Shown: positions 33,746 through 44,681 of the stretch, one piece after another | How positions within the stretch are numbered: position 1 is the first letter of the stretch | Layout: every line of letters begins with the position of its first letter | From: Ilyonectria destructans | Taxonomy: Eukaryota > Ascomycota > Sordariomycetes > Hypocreales > Nectriaceae | Direction: 5' to 3' | NCBI GenBank assembly: GCA_020740775.1 | Contig: JAHEWK010000013.1 | Span: 372,001-436,000, forward strand | DNA: 64,000 nt | Made by a program: the position numbers and the translations under genes | The notes under the pieces: generated by a model | The model's database searches: none | Told to the model about the DNA's origin: nothing | Seen by the model: only the letters and a program-made list of their open reading frames with translations

Positions 33746-35861
33746 TCTAAGCTCAGGTCTGTTTACATTTTAGCGACACGAAATGGAAGGGCCCAATATC
33801 CCGGAATGAGTTACATGAGGATTATACGTCACCATTTTGTTATTACTTCTTCTCAACTATTGGTTATTGCTGTGGCTGTCTCGTCATTGTTTACAATAAC
33901 CATGGTCTCAACCGCCGTTGCAATATGTGTCCAAGACGGGCGAACTGTTGCTGTCCACGCCCGTTCTGAAATCCTTGGTTTGATTATAAATGCCCCAAAC
34001 TCAGCATCCAGGGAGAAGCCCTCTGTTAGCAAGATAATAAGCACCTTAATTCTCCACCCCACCGTCGTTCATTCACAGCTACTAATCAGAAGCTAACTGT
34101 AGCTCGTCTAAATTAGACCACAACTTATTATTTGCCACTCCGTTACTGGACAATTTATCGACTGTAGGAGCTTGGACGAAGTGGCCTGCCCACGTATTAG
34201 GCCAAGCCCCTAATCCCTATTACATTACGCCTATTGCGTAGCGCCAACCTTATCAATCCATCTTGAAAGTTTAAGAAAGACTTTCAACGGCGTCAGTTTC
34301 TTGACCCAATCATCTATAAGCCTATAACACCGGCTCTTTTAAAACTCCGCGTCGAGTCGCGCCGAATTTCTCCAGTGCCCAGAATGTCTTAGTGCACTGA
34401 GAAGCGTCGCACAGGCGTCTTACTTGGTCGACCCGAAGCCGCACCAGACTACGCGTATGTAGTCGGATTGATCTGAGGCTTATATCTCCTAATAGGAAAG
34501 CATCTAATCGGATGCTCTATCAGATCAGCCGCAGGAAAGAATAGTAGCAAAACATCGATAAAGCCCGCAGCAGCCCGTCAATTGGCGAAGTGGAAGACTA
34601 AGGTCGGACGAGGATCGCGAATGTAATTAAAAATAGTCTCATAAAAATCTCTCAAAAGTCAAGGGCAACAATTCATTGACTATGATAGCTAGCTTCTTAA
34701 GCTCTCTCTCTCTTTGACTGAAAAGAGAATTCAATGATGAAAGATGTCCCCTTCCTTCCGTGCGCAGCTCCCCTACTTATCCCTATTACCTCCCTGCTAG
34801 CAACCAGCTAGCCCATAAGTCAGCTCAGGCCAGCTCAGTGATTCAGCGAAATTAACTATCGAACCTGAATCTGGCCTATCGAGGCATTTCTCCAGTCTAC
34901 CTTCTCGCTTGGTAGCGCTTTTGCTGATATTTTTGGCGTTAATTAAGGCTCGAAACGTAACGCGATGGAGTATGGTTCCTCGCCGACTGCCACGAGTTGC
35001 GAAAAGCGCGCTGACTTCGCATCATCACTCCCGGCAGAGGAGGGACTGGTGATGAGGCCTATTCCACTTCCCGAGAAGGTATTGCCGTCCTGAAACGCTG
35101 CACCTTGCCTGTGTATGTGACTAACGTGCCATATAGCTCGCAAGTTATTGAGGAACGCAACGGCGAGATAGAACTTCGTGTTGGCATTAATGATGGTGAG
35201 CGAGAGAGTCTTATCATCCTGAGCCGGTTGAATGCGTCTTCCAAAACCTTGAGGATGCCTTTGCTTGTTCGACGGTTGCGAGATGCTACCCCTTTATAGC
35301 CCTTACGAAGTCCAAGATGAGGAAGAAACCGTTACGCTTTTCTCTGGCTCCTTCCCCTCCGTTCCGCTCCCTTTGTACCATCACAGCATGCTCCGCCGCC
35401 TCACTAGGGAGCAAAGGACGATTGTCCGGAAAATGGGCGCCTAACTTTACCACAAGCGCGTAAAAGTCGACCCAAACCATAAGTTTTAGAAGAACATTGA
35501 TCAGGAGGTGCAACCGACGAAGCACACGGGGATACGACTAAGTCAGACCCTACACCACATAGCTACCCTATACTACATGCCGTCGTTGGTACTGCTCCTT
35601 CTGATGTAAAGCGAAGACTGTTGGAAGGCTTGTATCTGAATGGATACTGAAAGGGGCCGAGTGCATTGTGTACGTTTAGCACGGTTCTCGCTCCACATCC
35701 CAATAGGCATTTAGAAATTGCAACACGGCTAAGGCTAACGTATCGTGTGAATTTGTGTAAGGATGGATGTTTGACAGGCCGAAAATGTACCCTATACCGC
35801 GAATCAGATGCCACCAAGAACACATTACTCCAACAGTATCTTGTAGAGAGACAATATACTC
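33746..35861. other. Gene-poor accessory stretch, 2.1 kb
   Basis: No intact gene is visible. One frame at about 35030-35299 (plus) reads like a coding scrap ([20 protein letters not shown], then [17 protein letters not shown]) but has no family I can name. The stretch from 34100 to 34700 looks like degraded sequence. Confidence 0.4.
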
Positions 35862-36302
35862 TTAGCCTATGAACTCGTTGGTTCTGTTTAGGTCTTGTTA
35901 GACAATCAAAATGACCATTATTGGTGTGGTCCACTTACTGAAGATGTAAACCACCACAGGCTGGCCACCACCTCCGCCAATGACTTGGATTTCGAACCCC
36001 TCTGCTACACAATTCTGATGGAATTCGTTTGGCCTAATAGAGTATATTTTCCATGTGAATGTCACCCTGACATTGGAGTCATAACCGACAATGGAGTAGC
36101 TGACGGATCCCTCAATCTGCACCCCTATGTGCTCTGCCTGACAACGCCACATTCCACTCTCTCCGGCTCGAATCTCTTGGGGAGGCCGAGTATCCAGATC
36201 ATCGAGCCATTTGCCATGGGAGAGATTTGGGGATTCGGGCAATAGGCTGAGCTCCTCATTGGTCAGGTTTAAGACCACCACGACGAGTTCTCGGGAAGCC
36301 AT
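35862..36302 (-). CDS. Small beta-rich protein, weakly aegerolysin/ET79-like
   Basis: Two minus-strand exons are proposed (36302-35939 and 35866-35862), giving 122 residues. The 5-base last exon is inferred from GTAAGT after YIF and an acceptor that yields Ser then TAA. Without splicing the frame would end at 35898. The pattern of LVVVVLNLTNEELSLL, a later HGKW, PPQEIRAGESGMW and IEGSVSYSIVG, closing with strand-rich ITWK-type stretches, recalls small beta-sandwich proteins in which an N-terminal N-x-T strand, a Pro-Pro linker and a GTEGSVxY strand recur (aegerolysin and crystal-protein ET79 types). No signal peptide is present. This is a weak, pattern-based call; the membrane-binding Trp residues of true aegerolysins were not verified. 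Confidence 0.4.
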
Positions 36303-38461
36303 CCTGGTGTTGGTCTTGAGGAATTGTGTCAGCTGGGCTGTAGACTATTTGAGCAAGGCGAGGAAGAAGAATAGTTGTGGGAATGAATCAATTTGTAGTC
36401 GAACTTCGGGATGCTTTATGTGTCCAATTCTGTTGTGGCCGCAAACTAGCAAATGTTAGTATCCCTTAATTTATAATCCTTTGACAGCAACATAACGCAG
36501 GGAGTCTCAGGCTGGTATCGGAGTCCAGGCTTTACTCCAGACATGACGTGACGTCATAGTCCTACCGTCGCGACATACAGCCACTGTCAACCCGACAATA
36601 TCATTATTTTGGCCACTTTACCTAAAAATAAATGACCTCTTCAATAAGTAAACTATAGCCTATTGCCCTGAGGTCCCTTACCTATTTTTGGGGTACCGTT
36701 AGATAGAAAGAAAGTTCTAAAGGAACCTAGGACTTTCAAATTGAGTTTCGTGGCTCCTTGGTGGCTGATTATCACAGGGACACCAGATTGACATGGATGG
36801 GAAAGTACTGATTACAGTAGCCTCTAGTGGCTAGTATGTCTGACGATCTCTGTCAAATTCACTGGTAGAACCAAGCTGTAGTGTTAAACTTTGACCGGCA
36901 GGGTCTAGAACTCGGTCTATTAACTGAGACGAAAGTATAACTGGACGATTGACATTATGGGGGTCGAGTTAATAACGTAAATGTGATGTCATATGTTTTT
37001 AGGTAAGCCGCTAACGGGTTGTGCAATCACATGCCAAAAGAGCCAATTGGCCATCTGAAGATTAGTTAGCATTGCAATGAGACAGGGCACGGCAACCGCA
37101 TCGTCCTCAGCTGCAAAGCCCATCGTGTCTCTAGAGCAGCAGGGCAGTAATCCCAATCTGTCTATTCCCAGCTGCCTGCAGAGCCCCAGGACAAACGCGA
37201 AGTCTAATCCAGGATGCTTCGTTATCGTGAAAGTGCTGTCAAACTGAAAACTCCTTGGGGACACTGGAGAACGATTGCTTCTTAAGCCTGCGACGGTACA
37301 CGTTGGTCACAGAAGAGGACGTCAAAGTAGGCAATTTAAAATTCAACTCAGATATAACTTATGCTGCCTATACTAGGCCATCAACTGTAATATGATCGGG
37401 GTATAACTTATGTACAACCGTATACGACGGCCCCTCTTGGGCTCACCGAACCCTTTCAAGGAGCAGCTTATGAATATTGCCCCGTCATGTCAACGCGCTC
37501 TACCACGACATGGTCTGGGAGATAACAGCCTACTGCAGTGACTGCGAGTACGTCCTGTCCTGGGCCTTTGGTAATACTCCCTCAACTGCGTCAACTCCTC
37601 GCCTTGAACCTTTCCCACCGGCGCTGCTCTGACGTTATCCTTTCTCAAGCTCCATGTATGTTGATAATTCACAAAGCAATCTTCAGCCAATTTAGTAGCT
37701 AACGGATCCATGAACTGTACCGTGGTGGGTTGGTTATCCTTCTTCTTCTCATAAGTTCCTTTTCGGTCCTGCGTACTGGAATAGACAGCCGAATGAGCTT
37801 CGTAGAATCGCCTCTCTTCTTCATCGCCTTCCTGTCTGTGGTGTCGGCAGCGCATCAAGCACTGCGGGTATCCGTGCTTGGAAACGGTCAAGACGATCGT
37901 AGCACAGCCCTGCACATATTGGTCGGTGTCTTATTGGGAGTTATAGTTATAGGCTCGGGGTAGTCTCGAGGAGAGGAATCGTCGGTGGTTTGCAGGGATT
38001 TGATGTCGGGTAAGGAATCACCTCATTCGTGGAGAGGGGTTGGCTTTGTCTTATCGGGATCGGCTTCATTAGAGTGTGGCAGGAGTGTGGAGAGATCGGA
38101 TTGCGACTTTAAAATAGGCACAAACAGTCAGCTACTACACTCGTAATAGGGAATGACCTCCGGTAAAGGATTGGTGGAGTTTCTTACAGACAAGCACGAC
38201 TACTCACAGATTCTGAACTGAGACCTAATTAACGGTGGCCGAGGACTCTTCTAGGCCGTTATTCAAGGCGGCAATTCCGTTAGGTCCTTGACTGAGCTGA
38301 CTATTCTGAAAATTGAAATTAATCTTGCTGTTCGAGTCACTGTCGTCGGGCTGTCGTGACATATCCGTTTAGAAAAGTAACGCTACGAGATTTCATTCCG
38401 CAACAGACACTGCCACATATAATATAAGTAGGCCTCAGTTACACTACGCATTGGGCACTCC
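36303..38461. other. Gene-poor stretch, 2.2 kb
   Basis: AT-rich sequence with no intact gene. Open frames at 36989-37264 and 37490-37915 (minus) and 37730-37963 (plus) are overlapping and without recognisable motifs; the plus one is merely hydrophobic. Confidence 0.4.
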
Positions 38462-38661
38462 TTGGCGCCTGATCATGCGGCCGTGGAGGACCTCATCTGC
38501 GAATTTTATACGGCCGGCGATTTATCTAAGCACTTCAGGCGCAGGCACCTATCCAATCTGCGGGACGGCAGTGAGATCTACGCAAGGTTTGTGAACTATC
38601 GCTCGACTACAAGATGCGCTTTCAGAATCATGCGATGCGGGTTCATGGAGTTAAATCTTAA
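38462..38661 (+). pseudogene. FluG/DUF3435-type C2H2 zinc-finger relic
   Basis: One frame reads AGDLSKHFRRRHLSNLRDG and a second frame, after a shift near 38600, reads YKMRFQNHAMRVHGVKS before a stop at 38659-38661. In the fungal FluG-domain/DUF3435 proteins the C-terminus carries GDLxxHFRRKHL followed by MHLQNHAxxVHG, so both halves and their order fit. Only this C-terminal piece survives; the recombinase-like part is absent from the preceding kilobases. DUF3435 includes the tyrosine recombinases that head large fungal Starship elements, but FluG-type copies with zinc fingers are a wider group. Confidence 0.55.
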
Positions 38662-39099
38662 GCGGCTTCATCTCTCGTTCTACGCATCTTCGATTAGCAG
38701 TGTGATTTTAGATATTCGCATAGAATGCAAGATGGAATGGAGTTAATGCGTTTTGGGGCCAACTATTTCCATCATGATCCTATTTTCCCTCCCATACCAC
38801 TGCATCTCAATCTTTGCAAATCATCTCTCCCTCCAGCCAATGGCTAAAACCTCTTCATCTCACTGATGTCCTCATGCAACTCTTGCACCCCTGGCGGACC
38901 CTGATCCCAATGAGCGCCTTGCATACCGGCCAGGCTGGGGGAGCTTCTACCCTCGGGAGGCAGGGATGTCCTTGGCGGGAGAACGCTCGGGTAGACAAGA
39001 AGATGGTAACATGAGACGCATCGAGGGAAAGGATCATATAGTGAGCACTCTCCTCGAAATGGTCATTCACCACGGGGCTTAGTAGTACGAGCAAGCTCG
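38662..39099. other. 3' flank of the NLR gene
   Basis: No coding feature is visible; it probably contains the 3' untranslated region of the minus-strand NLR. Confidence 0.5.
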
Positions 39100-42000
39100 C
39101 TACCCGCTTCCGCATATTGATGGCATGTCTTCTGGCCGCGCTTCGTTGATCTTGGCCCTGATGTAATTTTGTTGATTTTGAATTGAAATCCTCGTAATAT
39201 CCTCTGGCATGTTGACGCAAAAGTGGCCGTCGTCAATATACCAACTCAATTGTTCCTTGAAGCTTTGTCGGAGTAAAGACCTGTACAGGGATGTTGCGCA
39301 AGGGCTGCCGAGGAGGGTGCAGTAGGATTCTGCATTCTTTCGCATTATACTCTCGGCGGTCATTCGGACCTGCCAGTCCTCGTCCTCAAGCCGCGCCGCC
39401 ACAGCCGTCAGTATCTTCTCCGAAAGGTCCGATTGTCTACCTAAGATTTGGACAGCAGCCGATCGGACGGATATCGCCTTGTCCTCGAGCCGCGCTGCTA
39501 CGTCCGTTAGAATCTCCCTCGATAGGTCTGATCGGCTTCTTAAGGCGTAGACAGCAGCCTCTCGGACCTTCAAGTATTCATCCTCAAGCCGCGCCGCCAC
39601 AGCCGTTAATATCTCCTCTGACAGGTCCGATCGAGTACCTAAGGTGTGGACAGCAGCCTCTCGGACCTTCCAATTCTCATCCTCGAGCCGTGCTGCTACG
39701 GCCGTTAATATCTCCTCTGACAGCTCCGATGGGCCACCTAAGGCGTAGATAGCACCCCCTCGGACGTGCTTATCCTCATCCTCGAGCCGCGCTGCTACGG
39801 CTATTAACACCTCCGACAATTCAAATTGCCTACGTAAGGTTTCGGCGGCAACCTCTCCGATGTGGGCCTCTCGGATAGGTGATGCTTTGTCTTCAAGCCA
39901 CGCTGCCACGGCCATCAGCATCTCCTCCGATAGGTCTGATCGGCTACCTAAGGTGTGGACAGCAGTCTCTCGGACGTTCCAATTCTCATCCTCGAGCCGT
40001 GCTGCTACGGCCGTTAACATCTCCTCCGACAGGTCTGATCGGCTATCTAAGGCTCTAATAGCGTCCTCTCGGACCGGCCAGTCCTCATCCTCAAGCCGCG
40101 CTGCTATGGCCGTTAACATCTCCCCCGACAGGTCTGATCGGCTACCTAAGGCTCTAATAGCGGCCTCTCGGACCTGCCAGTCCTCATCCTCAAGCCGCGC
40201 CGCTACAGCCGTCAGTATCTCCTTCGATAGGTCTAATTGGCTACCTAAGGCTCTAACAACAGCCTCTCGGAGGTACCAGTTCTCGTCCTCAAGCTGGGAA
40301 GCTACAGCCGTCAGTATCTCCTCTGATAGGTGCGGTTGGCTACCTAAGGCTCCAATGGCGGCCCTTCGGACCCTCAAGTATTCATGCTCAAGCCGCGCCG
40401 CCACAGCCGTCAGCATCTCCTCCGACAGATCCGATCGGCTACCTAAGACTCCAATGGCGGCCGCTTGGATGCGCCAGTCCTCGTCCTCGAGCTGGGAAGC
40501 TACCTGTGCAATAATTCTCGGCGGAAGTGTGGCCCGTGTTTCTAGGCACTGCAAAATCGTTTCCTTTACATCAGACCCTTCATTTAAGGCGGTGTCCACC
40601 GCCTGCTCGGGAAATTCCACTTCGCTTGCTAGTTGTGCCCTTTGGCTGAGTCTGCATTCAAACAGTAGCCACTTTGATAGCCTTCGTTCTAGGTCTACTC
40701 GAATCCGTAAGTCACCCGATATTTCACTCAGGCAATGCATGACCAGCCGTTGATGTGTAGGACCCAAAAGATCGAGCGGTTTCTGTTCGATTATATCGAT
40801 GAAGCGGTTTGCCTGGCCGTTCGCGTCTAGTAAGCCGGCAACAAAGCGCCAAAACACATCGTATCGCGCTGAGTATTTGTGTTTTTGAAGAAATACAACT
40901 GGATCGGTCGGCAGATCGGAGTGGGTATTCTGTTGCCTCTTGAAGACATACTCGAGTTGATTGCGATCCTTCCACTGCCGTACGAAATACCGCGCTGCAA
41001 AGTACTCCTGAAAGGTGAGATGTATAAAGTGGTAATTCCGATCTTCGAGCCTTGATGATGGGTCTGATGTCCGTAAGAAAGAGAGGTTTGGAAGTGTCTT
41101 ATGGAGCAACATTCTTGAGCAGTTGAACTGCTTAGAAATAGGTATTCGATGCTCTGATGTAAAATCGATGGTATCACTGTGCATTCCAGTGAAAGCAAGG
41201 CCTTCAAGGAAATAGGCCTCGTGTTTGACCAGGTCCTTGACCTCTGAGGAGTCAATTTGAGAAGCGGTCACCGGTTTCCCGTCGTGCTCCTTACCCAATC
41301 GCTCAATATCCTTCTTCCACAACTTGTGCTCAATAGCGTTATATATCCCAGTCATGGTATCTGGTACAGTCCCGGAACCAAAGTCTTCCCAGGCGTAGCA
41401 AAGCGCATCCAGTTGGATTGGGATCCGCACGAGACCCTGGATGAGCCAATGCTCTCGAAGGAATAATTGAACCTCGTCAGCTCTTGGCTTCATGTTGGGG
41501 TCGGCGTCGAGGTAGGCTTTTACTTGATTTGGGTAGAATCCAATCGTTTCCAATTCGAGGTCCATGTCAGGTGGAGACTTGGCAGATGGTCGGGATGTGA
41601 TGATGACGTTCGGCTGCTTCAACAGCTCCGTGAGGAAGAGGGACATAGCATCTGCGCCTCCCAAGTCCTGGGATACTTCGTCCAAGCCATCAAGGAGAAA
41701 TAGGGTTTCGTTGCTCTTAGTCGCCAATGCATCGGATAATTCTCTAGCCAGGTCCGGTCTGCTTTTCGGCAGCGAGAAATACTCATGACTAAAGAGATGT
41801 TCAAAGTTATATCCTGGTACCTGTCGTCTCTCTGGTAGTTTCAGATTCCGCAGAGGCACCCAAAGGACACGATTGAACATCCTGGTCCATTCGCTCCACG
41901 TGCCTCGCGAAAACTCATAGACAATCTTTTTGCACAATGTAGTCTTCCCTACTCCAGCGCGTCCTCGAATCAATATTCTTCTTGGTTGCACTGCGCGACC

Positions 42001-43377
42001 GTCGGGTCCTTTGCGTTCGTTGAAGAGTATCGGCAGCTTGACCTCAATGTTCTTGTCCGGCGTCTCAACCTTCTGTCGAGCGAAGAGTGAAAACGGCGAG
42101 GGATTTGCGTCTCCTTCGTTTGAGCGGCCTGCGTCCGGGCCAGACTGCTCCACTATGGCGAGATTGATGTAGCACTGATCCATCGACAACAGATCGCCCA
42201 AAAGTCGTTCAATTCGGAGCTTGTCTGCATTGTAGTGTTCTTTCCGTATCCATGCGTCCGCTTGCTCAAGTGGAGTCCCCGCGCGAATCTTCCTGACGAT
42301 CTTTTTGATTTTATCGGCGACTTTCTTATAATCTGCACATTCAGGGCTGTGAAACTTGTTCATCAGAGAGTGGCGTCGATCGAGGGATAATGGATCAGGG
42401 ATTATATCCAGCGTCGCCGAGGACTTGTTGACCAGCTGAAAGCGTCAGTCATAGGACGAAGAAGAGTTGAGTTCCGCGATGCTTACCTGTTTTTGGTGGC
42501 GGAACCAAGCAGGGAGCCAAGGGAATACTTTGAGCGGCAGGCTCGTCGTTTGGAGTTCATAGAAGTTGAACACTTCGCAGGGATTGCCTTTGTCTTGACA
42601 TAGTTGGGTGAACTTGTGGACGAGTTCTTCAAGGTCAAATGTTGATCCCTTTAAACTATCAAGTAGCCTGCTCACTTTTCGACCTTGGATTGAAGCCTTG
42701 GCCTTCAGACCTGGCTCTGCCCAGGCCGCGACGTCTTGGAACGAAGTGCCTCGGAACGGCGTAGCAAGGAAGACAATACCGCGTGCAGCTCTCCTCAGAC
42801 GATAATAACTGCTTCTTTTGTCATCTGCGTGCACGAGAGCCTTCATCAAGATAATGCCCCCAAGACACGAGGCGATGAAGACTATAGGCCGGTCTTCTCT
42901 TCTTGCGGCGTCCCCAAAGAGCGCTCTCTGGATGCCCTCGAGCAGAAGCAGAGCATACTGCTCGATTGTCTTTTGTACCAAGTCTGATGGTTCAAGCAGG
43001 TTGGCTGGCCAGTCGCATGTAAAGATCCGGGCCCGATCCACGCTCTCTGGAAGCATACCCGGGTGCAGCCAGTTGACCCATTTGTCTTCGTTCTTAGGAT
43101 CTCCGGGGTCTTTCCATGTCCACGTGTCTCGCGAAGTCGTATCGAGCCCATGGATGGCGATGATGTCGATGTCTGTGTCCGCATCGTCCCTGTTGAGCTG
43201 GACTTGTCTGAGATGGACACCTCGCTGTGTGGGCGGTGTCGCGGGCTTGAGGCGCGCTGTTGGACGGAATAAGAGACAAGTGCAAATCGCCCCAGCCAGG
43301 AGACAAAGGAGGGTTGTCCGATGGGTCAGGGACATGGCCTGGCTGAGATTGATTGAGCCTATGGTTTGTTGAGCCAT
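39100..43377 (-). CDS. NLR: alpha/beta-hydrolase - NACHT - HEAT-like repeats
   Basis: Two exons (43377-42487 and 42435-39100) joined over a 51-base intron give 1408 residues. The join is in phase (AWFRHQKQ/LVNKSSATL), so the hydrolase and NACHT parts are one protein. Residues about 20-40 form a hydrophobic anchor (LLCLLAGAICTCLLF). The N-terminal domain is a DUF676/SERAC1-like alpha/beta-hydrolase: IIAIHGLDTTSRDTW, DWPANLL, and the nucleophile elbow FIASCLGGIILMKAL, where Cys stands in the usual Ser place. The NACHT domain has P-loop GRAGVGKTT, Walker B TLFLLDGLDEV, sensor NVIITSRPSA and HLTFQEYFAARY. The C-terminal part has about 12 repeats of 33 residues (LTAVAARLEDENWxVREAAxxALGSRSD). This is a fungal NLR with a lipase-type effector, likely in non-self recognition. 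The frame is intact. Confidence 0.9.
39340..40510 (-). repeat. About twelve 99-bp HEAT-like coding repeats
   Basis: The repeats encode 33-residue units DLSEEMLTAVAARLEDENW plus a variable VREAA-x-x-ALGSRS half. One unit is about 5 residues longer (near 39815-39910, with IGEVAAETL). Differences cluster around positions 18-20 and 26-28 while the rest is nearly constant, as in arrays under concerted evolution. The bias leaves two long antisense open frames that are not genes. Confidence 0.85.
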
Positions 43378-43911
43378 TTTGGCGGTCGTGATGGGTGGAG
43401 CGGAGTCTGACCCAAGGTGTGTTCTGCGAGTGGACTCTGAGAAACACTAAAGTGGAACGAGCAATAAGGAAGCTATTGGACAGGTTGGGCAGACGACGTC
43501 TTGATAAGGGACGACTCAGTTACGGCCATGCACTACAGGGCACCTTTGCTGCCAAATGGTGCCTAATCGCTCCATTACTACGGCGCTGAGGTGTCACAAG
43601 CGCTGCACCATCCAACTAAGTATCGATCTTTACGCCACTGGCGTCATTTTGCTATCCAGCTTCTCGTGGTCGAAGCTCATGTACACGCGCTCGTGCGACT
43701 CTCATTCTGCTCGCGACTAATGCCGAGTAGCACGGTCCAGGTGGGAGAGACGAAGGAAGAGGTGGATAGAGGAATGCCATTCGTACAATAGCTGAACATC
43801 CTCAAGCAGACAGAGCAGCTCTACCACACCGAGGAGACCCTCCAAGAAGGCCTCTGGAGAAGCCTGATTACAAACACGGAAAGGACGGCATAAGTATTTC
43901 CTGCACCCGAC
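43378..43911. other. Promoter side of the NLR gene
   Basis: The sequence lies between the minus-strand NLR and a plus-strand HET fragment. No gene is visible, though 43591-43791 remains open without motifs. Confidence 0.45.
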
Positions 43912-44319
43912 TTGAAAAATGAGTTTTCCAGTTGGATCCGTCGCCCTCTGGCGCCTTTCACAGAACTGTCCGACTTATCGACAGTCCTATCCAGCGACTA
44001 TGACGCCGTCCTGTCTAAGCTGTGTGCAACTGCACAAGGCTGGAACCAGCTTAAACGATCCGCTACTGGGGAAGATGTGCGCATAAAAGATGAGCAGATA
44101 GAAGACGCTCGCAAGTTCGATAGCTTATACTCTCATGCCTTGTTTCTGCGCTTGTTCCGTACAGAGAAGGGTTGCATAGGAGTTGGCTCGAAGTCGATGA
44201 AAATGGGCGAGTCTGTGTGGATTGTGCCCGGCTCGAGGGTGCCCCTTCTTTTTCGCCCGTCAGCCTGGACCGAAGGGAAATGGACGAGGGGAGGCATCGG
44301 AGAGCAGCTTAACATTTGA
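43912..44319 (+). pseudogene. C-terminal fragment of a HET-domain protein
   Basis: About 130 codons are open. The part ALFLRLFRTEKGCIGVGSKS followed by GESVWIVPGSRVPLLFRP matches the conserved end of fungal HET proteins (R-LfxTxxGxxGxGPxxxxxGDxVxxLxGxxVPxxLR). The N-terminal HET domain is missing, the usual YxLVGExYVHGxMxGE tail is absent, and no start context is convincing. It lies head to head, across 360 bases, with the HET gene on the other strand and is best read as a truncated copy. Confidence 0.65.
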
Positions 44320-44681
44320 AATATCCGTGTAGAATGAGTATATAACCTTACTCCCCGGATATTTTCTGACGTTTTTCGAATGCATGGCAGCCTATTGCCA
44401 GAGAGTAACGGCCAAAGTGGTGCAAGCTTGTGTGAGCGGACGGGAAGGGATTTACAGGAAATGAAATCGTGGGATGCGCCGAAAGTGGCGGCGATGAAGA
44501 CACCAGCGCGGACCAAAACAGGACAGGGGCCAGTCTGTTACATCTGGCGCAAAATCCATTCGGTTGATGACAATTTAAAATCGACACTCAACGATGGAGG
44601 GCTGCTGATGATTTCTTAATTTATTCGCCAGCAGCGAGTTCACGCAGTCGTCGAGTGTCGCTTGCTTTTGTGAACGCGTCC
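44320..44681. other. Intergenic between HET fragment and HET gene
   Basis: Only 362 bases between convergent pieces; nothing codes here. Confidence 0.5.

Noticed and set aside
37490..37963. Overlapping open frames on both strands (37490-37915 minus, 37730-37963 plus)
   Set aside because: Neither has a recognisable motif, good start context or splice support.
39340..40510. CRISPR-like regular repeat array
   Set aside because: The spacing is regular, but the whole array is coding, repeats and intervals are both conserved, and the host is a eukaryote.
39291..40753. Two long plus-strand open frames (39291-39752 and 39860-40753) opposite the NLR
   Set aside because: They are antisense shadows of the 99-bp HEAT repeats; their Ser/Ala-rich repetitive composition comes only from the codon bias of the repeats.
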